Below, one piece after another: positions 1 to 5,379 of a DNA stretch of 13,154 bases (positions are counted from its first letter, which is position 1; each line of letters starts with the position of its first letter). Where the stretch lies: positions 1 to 13,154 of the forward strand of contig CAYLLA010000046.1 of NCBI GenBank assembly GCA_964384555.1, in the 5' to 3' direction. Under the pieces are notes generated by a model that worked only from the letters and a program-made list of their open reading frames with translations, did no database searches and was not told the origin of the DNA. The DNA is from CAG-390 sp964384555. GTDB lineage: Bacteria > Bacillota > Clostridia > Oscillospirales > CAG-272. Made by a program: the position numbers and the translations under genes.

Positions 1-189
1 ACCGGGTGTTGGTTGTTTTTGTTCTATCAATTTTAGTAATGATAATGTTATTTTTGTAAACTAAGGGCCCCGCCCCAAGCTTACTCATGTGTGAGAAGGC
101 TTGGCGCGCCGGATCTTTACCTACGGACAGAAAAATGCAATATCCCATCGTTGTCACGACACATAGTACGTGCCCTGCAACCTCCAACG
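1..189. other. Gene-free left edge with one repeat copy
   Basis: I see no convincing coding region here. Short open frames over 91-429 have no ribosome binding site and run antisense through the zinc-ribbon gene. The stretch holds an AT-rich part (10-62), a G/C-rich run GGGCCCCGCCCC (65-76) and one copy of the palindromic repeat at 77-102, followed rightwards by GCAATATC, which matches the GATATCGC motif of the other copies read in reverse. What lies to the left of position 1 is unknown. Confidence 0.6.
77..102 (-). repeat. Palindromic CTTCTCA repeat, copy 1 (window left end)
   Basis: An imperfect 26-nt palindrome with ACTCA-TGTG-TGAGAAGGCTT as its right half. On the minus strand it reads CGCCAAGCCTTCTCA-CACA-TGAGT and then diverges. 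It matches the copies at 3576-3607, 3979-4010 and 13100-13135. A reverse-strand GATATTGC motif (complement of about 138-147) lies upstream on the minus strand, but about 5 nt closer than in the other three copies. Like the copy at 13110, it retains AAGC on the outer side, so the hairpin arm extends further than in the internal copies. Confidence 0.75.
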
Positions 190-216
190 AAAAAAGGTGA
201 GCCGTTGGGCTCACCT
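190..216 (-). terminator. Rho-independent terminator of the zinc-ribbon gene
   Basis: On the minus strand AGGTGAGCC-CAAC-GGCTCACCT forms a perfect 9-bp stem with a 4-nt loop, followed by six T (positions 195 to 190). It begins 26 nt past the stop codon of the zinc-ribbon gene. The U tract is on the minus strand only, so it acts on leftward transcription. Confidence 0.9.
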
Positions 217-242
217 ATTTTCAGCGATCACTGCTGTTTATT

Positions 243-503
243 TCAGAAGCAGTCGCTGCAGTATACGGGGCGGTCGGTGCGAGTCTCAAAGGGAACCTTG
301 CAGGGCTTTCCGCATTCTGCGCAGACGGCGTCGAACATCTGGCGTGTACCGTTATTGGCGGCATTTTTACGCTTTGCGCGGCACTCGCGGCAGCGCTGGG
401 GCTCGTTGGTAAAGCCCTTCTCGGCGTAAAATTCCTGCTCGCTGGCAGTAAATGTGAATTCTTGTCCGCATTCTTTGCAGACCAGGGTCTTGTCTGTGTA
501 CAT
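243..503 (-). CDS. Small double zinc-ribbon protein (86 aa)
   Basis: A small, probably cytosolic, zinc-binding protein of unknown role. Residues 9-41 form a first ribbon (C9-x2-C12 ... C38-x2-C41) with the pattern FTFTASEQEFYAEKGF between the pairs, which fits the family known as probable zinc-ribbon domain (zf-trcl type). Residues 61-85 carry a second set (C61-x2-C64, C68, C82-x2-C85) with KVPFETRTDRPVYCSDC, a segment often found at the C-terminus of such proteins. The open frame continues upstream to 668, but I chose ATG 503 because AAGAGG lies 7 nt before it, the ribbon starts right after it, and a consensus promoter sits inside the longer frame. It has its own promoter and terminator and so is likely monocistronic. 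Family recognition is firm; the function is not known from sequence. Confidence 0.88.
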   Translation of the reverse strand: MYTDKTLVCKECGQEFTFTASEQEFYAEKGFTNEPQRCRECRAKRKNAANNGTRQMFDAVCAECGKPCKVPFETRTDRPVYCSDCF

Positions 504-554
504 GAGATACCTCTTTCCGTAATTACGCGAGTCGAGTTTTTGACTTGCGTTTAT

Positions 555-583
555 ATTATACTGCAAAAGAAATGCCTTGTCAA
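555..583 (-). promoter_or_regulatory. Sigma-A promoter of the zinc-ribbon gene
   Basis: On the minus strand TTGACA (583-578), a 17-nt spacer and TATAAT (560-555) match the vegetative consensus exactly. The predicted transcript start near 548 leaves a leader of about 45 nt to the ATG at 503. Confidence 0.92.
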
Positions 584-687
584 TAGAATGTGTTAAAATT
601 AAATTTACATTTTTGATTATTTTCAATAAATGCGGCTCGTTTTTGCTCGTCTTGTCTATGCGAACCACTCAAATTAGCACATCTGCC

Positions 688-719
688 AGCAAAAGCCAAT
701 ACTGAAATATCCTTTTGCT
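688..719 (-). other. Weak stem-loop after the LTA synthase gene
   Basis: AGCAAAAG and CTTTTGCT pair as an 8-bp stem around a 16-nt loop, 8-39 nt beyond the stop codon at 727. No T run follows on the minus strand, so it may be an inefficient terminator or a processing site, and read-through into the zinc-ribbon gene is possible. Confidence 0.3.
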
Positions 720-726
720 TTGTTTA

Positions 727-2970
727 TCAGCCGGCGGGGAAGACCTTGCGGTAGTAATCCTCGTTAAGGATATACTTTGAGTACTTTTGCAGGAGGTTGC
801 AGGTCTGGTTGTTTGAGCTGATATAGGCGCTCAGCTGATCTCCGTTTACCGAAACGCCGGGGGCGGTGGTAAACTTTTTGGTCTTGGTGTTGTAGGATCC
901 GTAATCGGTTATCCAGTGCCAAGAGCCGCCGTTGCCGTTGCAGTTGAGCGGCACAAAGCCCTCGCTGTCCGAAAGTATATCGCGACCGGTGATGATCCTT
1001 GAGTCGTAATCAAGCCCAAAGAGGTTGTATACCGTGGGCATGATATCGATAGCCGAGCAGACCTTTGAGACCTTTACAGGCTTGCTCATCGATGCCGACC
1101 AAATGATGAGCGGCGCACGATAGAGATCAAAGTTGCCCTCGATATCCGATGCGTTGGAGGTGAGGGGGATCTTATAGAGGTCGGAGAGCGCGGCGTAGGT
1201 CTCGGAGCTGTCGTCGGATACGTTGTAGGGGTAGTGATCCGGTGCCATAACAAACACGGTATCCTCAAGTATGCCAAGGCGGTCCAGCTCGTCCACCAGC
1301 GTTTTTACCATCAGCTCCACCTCATACTGCGCGGCGATATAGGAGAGCGCATTCTGGTCGGTGTAGTTAAGTCCCGCGGCAAGCACCTCGGCGCGGTGGT
1401 TCTTGGAGTTGGCGTTGCCGCCAAAGGTCTGGAAGGCGTGGCCGCTGACCGTCATATAATAAAGATGGAAGGGCCGATCCGCCGTGATATAATCAAGCGT
1501 GTTTACCGCCAGCTCGCGGTCGGATTTAGGCCACTGCGAGGTAAAGAGGGAGGATTTATCCCAGTTGCCGATGCCGTACCATGTGTAGCCCATATTGGGG
1601 TGTGATACATCGCGGCTGTAGTAATCATAGGTGTGGTTGTGGAAGCCGTAGGTGAGGTAGCCGGCCGACTTAAACATATTGCCCGGGGCAAACTTCATCA
1701 GCGTATCGGCACTGTAGGCCAGGCACTTTGCGCTGGTGTAAAAGTTGCCGGAGAGCACTGCATACTCGCCCGTTGCGGTACTGCCGCCCCAGTTGGAGCA
1801 ATAGTAGTTTTCAAAAACAAATCCCTCGTTCTTCATCTTCCAAAGTGTGGGGGTCAGTTTTTCGTCTATCGCGGCGGGCGCCCAAGCCTCAACCGTCATC
1901 AGTATCAGGTTTTTGCCCTCAAACATGCCGGTGTAGATGTTTTTGTTGGTGGGCGTGCGGTTTTTAAAATAGGTGTGCGCATCGCGCTCCGCGCTTGATG
2001 ACGCATTGGCTATCAGCGCATCAAAGTCGATATCAAGCACATTGGGGCTGGTGTCCACCGGCTTCGGCGGCTCGGTCTCGGGGGGATCGCCGGGGGTGGT
2101 GGAGTCGCCTGTGTTATCGCCGGGGGTGGTGGTCACGTCCGGCGCGGCGGAGGTGTCATCGCGAATAAACAGATTGCCGGGATCTACCGTGGTCACGGTG
2201 GGATCGACAGGTGTTGTGTCCTCCGGCGTGCCGAAGATAAAATACTTGGTATCCAGCCGCAGGGTCGTTAAAAGGCCAAAGCGGTCGGCCGCCTCGGTGG
2301 CGGAAAAGCCGGAATGATAGTAAAAATCATCGTCATAGTCGCCGTCGTGATAGGAGACAAAGCCCACGCCGCCCAAAAACAAAAAGAAAGCAATGCCAAG
2401 GGCCACGCCGCGCATGCCCCAGTCGATCGGCTCGGCGGGGATGTACTTTCGGCCGAAGATGCAATAAAGCACAAAGGGGAGGATAAGCAGCAAAACGCCG
2501 TACCAGTTGGCAAAGACGGTCTTTATCGTCTCCCGCCAAAAAGACGTTGCGTTACCTGCCTCAGCCAAAAGATCCCAGTAAAAGAAGCTTGAAAAGAATT
2601 TATAAAAGATCAGCTGGACGTTAAAATAGAGGGTAAAAAAGCAGGATAGCACCACGGATATCGCAAAGTTCGTCCTGCGATCCTTGAAGAGGGTGGTCAA
2701 AAACGCACAGCAAAGCCCCGCCGAAAAGGAAAACAGCACGGCATAGGCAAACTGGCGGCCGGTTATCCTGCCAAACATCAAAAGGCGGGCAACTGTTTCA
2801 AGGTAAAGGAAGAACAGCGGCCAGACCATAAGGGTGAGTATATTGTTAAATGCGCGCTCGGATGAATCCTTGTCGGAGGGGGAGCGCCTGGGAGCCGAGC
2901 GGCGACGTGCCGCGGCCTCGATGCGCGACATATCATCACGTGTTACGGCATTGTTTGAATTGTAGTTCAA
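727..2970 (-). CDS. LTA synthase family membrane phosphoglycerol transferase/sulfatase (747 aa)
   Basis: Predicted polytopic enzyme of the LtaS/alkaline-phosphatase superfamily, which transfers glycerol-phosphate from phosphatidylglycerol to build or decorate lipoteichoic acid outside the membrane. A basic N-terminal tail (residues 13-40) precedes five hydrophobic segments at about 42-67, 74-97, 101-125, 153-173 and 186-206. A Thr/Pro/Asp-rich linker (about 249-312) leads to the extracellular sulfatase-fold domain. Visible active-site elements are NLILMTVEAW (metal-binding E361), GGSTATGEY (catalytic Thr near 398) and MAPDHYPY (D578, H579), then DIMPTVYNLFGL near 642. I chose the TTG at 2970: AGAAAGGA lies 7 nt upstream, and the promoter at 3041-3069 excludes the ATG-like extension to 3069. 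The next ATG (2931) lacks a ribosome binding site. LtaS is usually about 620-650 aa; the tail and linker account for the extra length. The exact polymer made is not determinable. Confidence 0.9.
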   Translation of the reverse strand: MNYNSNNAVTRDDMSRIEAAARRRSAPRRSPSDKDSSERAFNNILTLMVWPLFFLYLETVARLLMFGRITGRQFAYAVLFSFSAGLCCAFLTTLFKDRRTNFAISVVLSCFFTLYFNVQLIFYKFFSSFFYWDLLAEAGNATSFWRETIKTVFANWYGVLLLILPFVLYCIFGRKYIPAEPIDWGMRGVALGIAFFLFLGGVGFVSYHDGDYDDDFYYHSGFSATEAADRFGLLTTLRLDTKYFIFGTPEDTTPVDPTVTTVDPGNLFIRDDTSAAPDVTTTPGDNTGDSTTPGDPPETEPPKPVDTSPNVLDIDFDALIANASSSAERDAHTYFKNRTPTNKNIYTGMFEGKNLILMTVEAWAPAAIDEKLTPTLWKMKNEGFVFENYYCSNWGGSTATGEYAVLSGNFYTSAKCLAYSADTLMKFAPGNMFKSAGYLTYGFHNHTYDYYSRDVSHPNMGYTWYGIGNWDKSSLFTSQWPKSDRELAVNTLDYITADRPFHLYYMTVSGHAFQTFGGNANSKNHRAEVLAAGLNYTDQNALSYIAAQYEVELMVKTLVDELDRLGILEDTVFVMAPDHYPYNVSDDSSETYAALSDLYKIPLTSNASDIEGNFDLYRAPLIIWSASMSKPVKVSKVCSAIDIMPTVYNLFGLDYDSRIITGRDILSDSEGFVPLNCNGNGGSWHWITDYGSYNTKTKKFTTAPGVSVNGDQLSAYISSNNQTCNLLQKYSKYILNEDYYRKVFPAG

Positions 2971-3040
2971 ATTAACATCCTTTCTTTGTGTGTAAAGGGG
3001 AGGGCGGAGCGCACGCGCCCGCCGGGGGGTATACAGTGCT

Positions 3041-3069
3041 ATTATACCACCCGCATACCGCGCGGTCAA
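3041..3069 (-). promoter_or_regulatory. Sigma-A promoter of the LTA synthase family gene
   Basis: Minus strand: TTGACC (3069-3064), 17-nt spacer, TATAAT (3046-3041). The predicted start near 3034 gives a leader of about 64 nt to the TTG start at 2970. It lies just outside the left end of the repeat island. Confidence 0.88.
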
Positions 3070-3111
3070 TGGTATAATGTAAATTTTTTGTTTTGGAATA
3101 TGGTGGATATT

Positions 3112-3266
3112 AGCTTCGCGTGATTATATACAGCACTCCGTGCTGATTATATACACGCTTCGCGTGATGATATGCCGCGCTTCGCGCTGATGATATACAA
3201 GCACCTGCGGCGCTTGATGATATACACGCGCTCCGCGCGTGATGATATGCATCGCCTGCGGCGATG
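3112..3266 (+). repeat. Hairpin array 1 (TGATGATAT spacer type)
   Basis: About seven tandem units, each a near-constant spacer TGATKATATR followed by a short hairpin whose arms differ from unit to unit but remain complementary: CAGCA/TGCTG (3131-3145), CACG/CGTG (3154-3166), GCGC/GCGC (3177-3187), CAAGC/GCTTG (3198-3216), CACGCG/CGCGTG (3225-3241), CATCGC/GCGATG (3250-3266). Loops are mostly CTTCG, CTCCG or CCTGCGG. The left-most unit is truncated. The period is about 23-27 nt. The constant part lies between hairpins and is too short for a CRISPR repeat. Confidence 0.85.
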
Positions 3267-3350
3267 ATCGCGGAAGAAATTCGCCACGCGGATTTCAAAT
3301 TGAAAGAATTTATTCTGTTTTTTTGCCGTAGGGCACGACCTGTGTGTCGC
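3267..3350 (+). repeat. Core hairpin module 1 with GTAG-footed tail
   Basis: The array runs straight into GGAAGAAATTCGCCACGCGGATTTCAAATTG, a degraded copy of the core found at 3448-3485 and 8080-8117, then TTTATTCTG and a T-rich stretch. GTAG (3328-3331) follows, immediately before a short imperfect hairpin GCACGACC-TGTGTGTCG. This is the same order of modules as in copy 2. Confidence 0.7.
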
Positions 3351-3447
3351 TTCGCGCAGTGAAATTCCGCACATGGCGCGGAGTGAAATTCCGCACTGCG
3401 TGCAGAGTGAAATCTGCTTCGCAGGTGAAATGCATGCTTCGCATGCG
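3351..3447 (+). repeat. Hairpin array 2 (GTGAAAT spacer type)
   Basis: Four GTGAAAT spacers at 3359, 3383, 3407 and 3425 separate hairpins such as TCCGCACATGGCGCGGA, CTGC-TTC-GCAG (3414-3424) and GCATGC-TTC-GCATGC (3432-3446). The last units match array 4 at 12983-13056 closely, with changes in the loop (TTC to TTT) or matched at the stem ends. Confidence 0.85.
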
Positions 3448-3529
3448 GTTGAGGAAGAAATCCGCGAGCGGATTTCAAATTTATTGTATTTTTCTGTATT
3501 TTTATCGCAGGGGCGACCTGCGGTCGCCC
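3448..3529 (+). repeat. Core hairpin module 2 plus REP-like hairpin
   Basis: GGTTGAGGAAGA leads into AAATCCGC-GA-GCGGATTT, then TTCAAATTTATTG and a T-rich segment with TTTTTCTGTATT. At 3511-3529 a perfect hairpin GGGCGACC-TGC-GGTCGCCC follows, preceded by GCAG in place of the GTAG seen in module 1. ATATCGCAATTG follows at 3540-3551 as the link to the inverted-repeat element. Confidence 0.85.
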
Positions 3530-3575
3530 GCAACAAAAGATATCGCAATTGTCAACGGCGGTAGATAAAAGATGC

Positions 3576-3607
3576 GACTCTTGCCAAGCCTTCTCATGTG
3601 TGAGAAG
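3576..3607 (+). repeat. 32-bp inverted repeat, left end (copy 2)
   Basis: GACTCTTGCCAAGCC followed by the palindrome CTTCTCA-TGTG-TGAGAAG. It is identical, in reverse complement, to 3979-4010. The motif GATATCGC starts exactly 37 nt before it (3539-3546). Confidence 0.95.
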
Positions 3608-3634
3608 CGACTCGCCCCGCTTTGCGGGTCGAGT
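3608..3634. repeat. Short hairpin GACTCG/CGAGTC
   Basis: CGACTCG-CCCCGCTTTGCGGG-TCGAGTC folds as a stem within which CCCGC-TTT-GCGGG pairs again. It sits just inside the left inverted repeat and is followed by a GGCGAAT-GAA-ATTCGCC hairpin at 3651-3667. Confidence 0.7.
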
Positions 3635-3710
3635 CATCAAAAACGACTCGGCGAATGAAATTCGCCGTTTTGCAAGCAAAAACGTCGTTTTTGTGCGTCG
3701 TCCCATGATC

Positions 3711-3734
3711 CATGACGGACGAGGAGGTAAAAAC
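3711..3734 (+). repeat. Inner inverted repeat, left arm
   Basis: CATGACGGACGAGGAGG plus TAAAAAC, pairing with 3902-3924 with one substitution and one extra A. Read as codons it gives MTDEEVK on both strands, which explains the spurious symmetric frames here. Confidence 0.85.
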
Positions 3735-3901
3735 AGATTTTTGCGCAAGCAAAAATTTCATATTAAAATGCAAACATTATTCTAAAGATAGACAACCGGC
3801 GAGCGCACAAACATTATTATCAAATTGTATGGCACGAGCCGCGGTAACGTACCGCAAGAAGAGAACGGAACAAGGAAGATTTCCGCACGGCGGAAATCTC
3901 A

Positions 3902-3924
3902 GTTTTACCTCCTCATCCGTCATG
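3902..3924 (-). repeat. Inner inverted repeat, right arm
   Basis: Reverse-complement partner of 3711-3734 (minus strand CATGACGGATGAGGAGG plus TAAAAC). The two arms enclose about 170 bp that include a GCGGTA-ACG-TACCGC hairpin (3841-3855) and two copies of CAAACATTATT (near 3771 and 3810). Confidence 0.85.
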
Positions 3925-3978
3925 TCCGCGACAAAATTAATTGCAGATTCCCAAGATACGTCCCGCGAGACATGACAC

Positions 3979-4010
3979 CTTCTCACACATGAGAAGGCTT
4001 GGCAAGAGTC
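3979..4010 (-). repeat. 32-bp inverted repeat, right end (copy 3)
   Basis: Exact reverse complement of 3576-3607. On the minus strand a GATATCGC motif (positions 4047-4040) again starts exactly 37 nt before GACTCTTGCC, although the 29 nt between are largely different from those of the left copy. Confidence 0.95.
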
Positions 4011-4047
4011 CATTCCTTTGCCTATAGACATAAACGAACGCGATATC

Positions 4048-4161
4048 CTCCGTAGAGGCGACCTGCGATGCCTTTATTATACCATAAAACTGTATACTAT
4101 GTCCTTGCACTACTTGTATACTATCTTACTACACTATACACTGCGGGCGACTGCAGTCTAC
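4048..4161. repeat. GTAG-type repeat remnants and TGTATACTAT direct repeats
   Basis: CCGTAGAGGCGACC (4050-4063) resembles the start of the REP-like hairpin but its partner arm is degraded. TGTATACTAT occurs twice, 24 nt apart (4091-4100, 4115-4124), with the inverse ACTATACA at about 4132. At 4149-4161 the minus strand reads GTAGACTGCAGTC, a GTAG-footed palindrome in the orientation opposite to 4052. I see no gene here. Confidence 0.55.
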
Positions 4162-4266
4162 GGCAAAAAATACAGAACAAATTTATTCAGTTTGAGATCC
4201 GCTTCGCGGATCTCTTCCGCTATCAGCGCCGGCGCTGCATATGATCACGCGCGAGGCGCGGTGCAT
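4162..4266 (-). repeat. Reversed core hairpin and hairpin array 3, abutting the kinase gene
   Basis: Read on the minus strand: hairpin GTG-type arms (4263-4246), CAGCGCC/GGCGCTG (4237-4224), GGAAGA, then a perfect 9-bp core hairpin GAGATCCGC-GAA-GCGGATCTC (4214-4194), and TCAAACTGAATAAATTTG with TTCTGTATTTTTTGCCGTAG. This is the same order as copies 1 and 2 but in reverse orientation, so the repeat immediately follows the kinase stop codon in the kinase's own direction and could form the 3' end of its transcript. Confidence 0.8.
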
Positions 4267-5379
4267 CTACAGCAAGACCTCAAAGGTCGTTCCCTCTTCG
4301 TCGCTTGCGGCGGTGATCTCCCCGCCGTGCAGCTCCACTATCCTGCGCACGATGGCAAGGCCTATGCCGTTGCCCTGTGCGGCGTGTGATTCGTCCGCTT
4401 GATAAAACTTACCAAATATCTTATCCAGCTTATCCTCGGGTATGCGACTGCCGGTGTTTTTTATCCGCACGCGGGTGCGGTCGCCGCGGCGGTCGGTGAT
4501 GACCGAGACCACAGCCCCCTGCGGCGCAAATTTTATTGCATTGTCAAGTATGTTTATCCATACCTGCCGCATCAGCTCCTCGTTGGCCTCGATGGTGTAT
4601 TCCCGCAGCTCAAGCTCCAGCTCTATCTCTTTTGCGCTCCACTTGTCCTCAAGCAAAAGTATAGCCCCGCGCAGCTGCTCGGCAAGATTGTAGCAGGTGA
4701 TGTCTGTCAGTATCCGCTGATTTTCCACGCGGGAGAGCTCAAGCACGTTTGATGCCATTACCGAAAGCCGCCGCGATTCCTCTTCTATCGCCCGCGCGTA
4801 CTGCTCGCGCTCAGCTTCCCCCAGCTTGCCGCGGGAGAGCAGACCCGCCAGTCCCATTATCGAAACGATGGGCGTTTTAAACTCGTGCGAGAAGTTGTTT
4901 ATAAAGTCGGTTCGCAAAAGCTCGGTGTTTTGCAGCTCCTCCGCCATCGTGTTAAAGCTTTGCACTATCTCGCCAACTGCGGGGTGCGAGGCAAGGGAGG
5001 GGGCAAACTCAAGCCGCGCGGCAAAATCCCCCGCCGCCAAACGGTTCATTTTGTTTATCAGCTCGTTTATCGGGCGCAGTGGTATCCTGCTGCTGAAAAA
5101 CACCAGTACCGCGCCGATAAGCAGGCTTATTACCGTCATAAGTATCAGCGCCGTGCCAAGGCGAAGCTCGCCGTCCTCCGCCACCAGCACGCCAAAGCGA
5201 GCCAGTGCCCAGATCCCGAGCGCGGCCAAGGTGATGGCGCAAATGAGTATTGCAAAAACAAATACAGAAAGCACCAGTGTCAGCGAGGTGCGCGAGGCAC
5301 TCTCCTTTATTTTTTTAAGCCCCGGTGCCAGTTGATCCTTGACCTTTTCCTTTACTTTGACCCTGCCCTTAGTGCTCAT
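4267..5379 (-). CDS. Sensor histidine kinase, HAMP-containing (370 aa)
   Basis: Membrane sensor kinase partner of the adjacent response regulator. After a basic cytoplasmic N-terminus, two hydrophobic segments (about 31-63 and 75-95) enclose only about 12 residues, so there is practically no extracellular sensor domain. HAMP linker about 97-150. The H-box is NNFSHEFKTPIVS with phospho-acceptor H165. The ATPase domain shows the N-box WINILDNAIKF (N280) and the G-box GNGIGLAIVRRIVELHGG (336-353). The ATG at 5379 has GGGAGG 5 nt upstream, and the gene overlaps the end of the regulator gene by 11 bp, implying translational coupling. Such intramembrane-sensing layouts are known in Firmicutes kinases that respond to envelope stress or work with a partner membrane protein; that role is inference. 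The stop codon directly precedes a repeat element rather than an ordinary terminator. Confidence 0.95.
   Translation of the reverse strand: MSTKGRVKVKEKVKDQLAPGLKKIKESASRTSLTLVLSVFVFAILICAITLAALGIWALARFGVLVAEDGELRLGTALILMTVISLLIGAVLVFFSSRIPLRPINELINKMNRLAAGDFAARLEFAPSLASHPAVGEIVQSFNTMAEELQNTELLRTDFINNFSHEFKTPIVSIMGLAGLLSRGKLGEAEREQYARAIEEESRRLSVMASNVLELSRVENQRILTDITCYNLAEQLRGAILLLEDKWSAKEIELELELREYTIEANEELMRQVWINILDNAIKFAPQGAVVSVITDRRGDRTRVRIKNTGSRIPEDKLDKIFGKFYQADESHAAQGNGIGLAIVRRIVELHGGEITAASDEEGTTFEVLL

Larger units (their letters stand above)
3576..4010. mobile_element. MITE-like element with perfect 32-bp inverted ends
   Basis: A 435-bp non-coding segment bounded by exact 32-bp inverted repeats (3576-3607 and 3979-4010), beginning GACTCTTGCCAAGCC and ending in the CTTCTCA palindrome. 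Inside is a second inverted pair, 3711-3734 and 3902-3924 (CATGACGGAYGAGGAGGTAA with one substitution and one extra A). Each carries a hairpin next to it with a different sequence (ATTTTTGC/GCAAAAAT at 3737-3756; GATTTCCGC/GCGGAAATC at 3878-3898). There is no transposase frame; the short frames through it lack ribosome binding sites and occur on both strands because the element is symmetric. No clear target-site duplication directly abuts the 32-bp ends, so the true mobile unit may be larger. Confidence 0.65.

Noticed and set aside
504..668. N-terminal extension of the zinc-ribbon protein
   Set aside because: A perfect promoter lies inside it and a good ribosome binding site precedes the ATG at 503.
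3112..3450. Possible CRISPR array
   Set aside because: The constant parts are only 7-10 nt, the variable parts are themselves hairpins, the period is 18-27 nt, and no cas genes are present.
3110..3748. 212-residue minus-strand open frame across the repeats
   Set aside because: It is a translation of hairpin repeats (runs such as ISSARSAAYHHAK), has no ribosome binding site and continues through non-coding inverted repeats.
3712..4031. Short frames on both strands starting MTDEEVK
   Set aside because: They exist on both strands because of the inner inverted repeat; there are no ribosome binding sites and the composition is that of the repeat element.
4070..4110. Minus-strand promoter with TATAAT at about 4077-4082
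   Set aside because: The -10 looks good but the -35 (AGGACA, 18-nt spacing) is weak and it would transcribe only repeat DNA; not supported enough to list.
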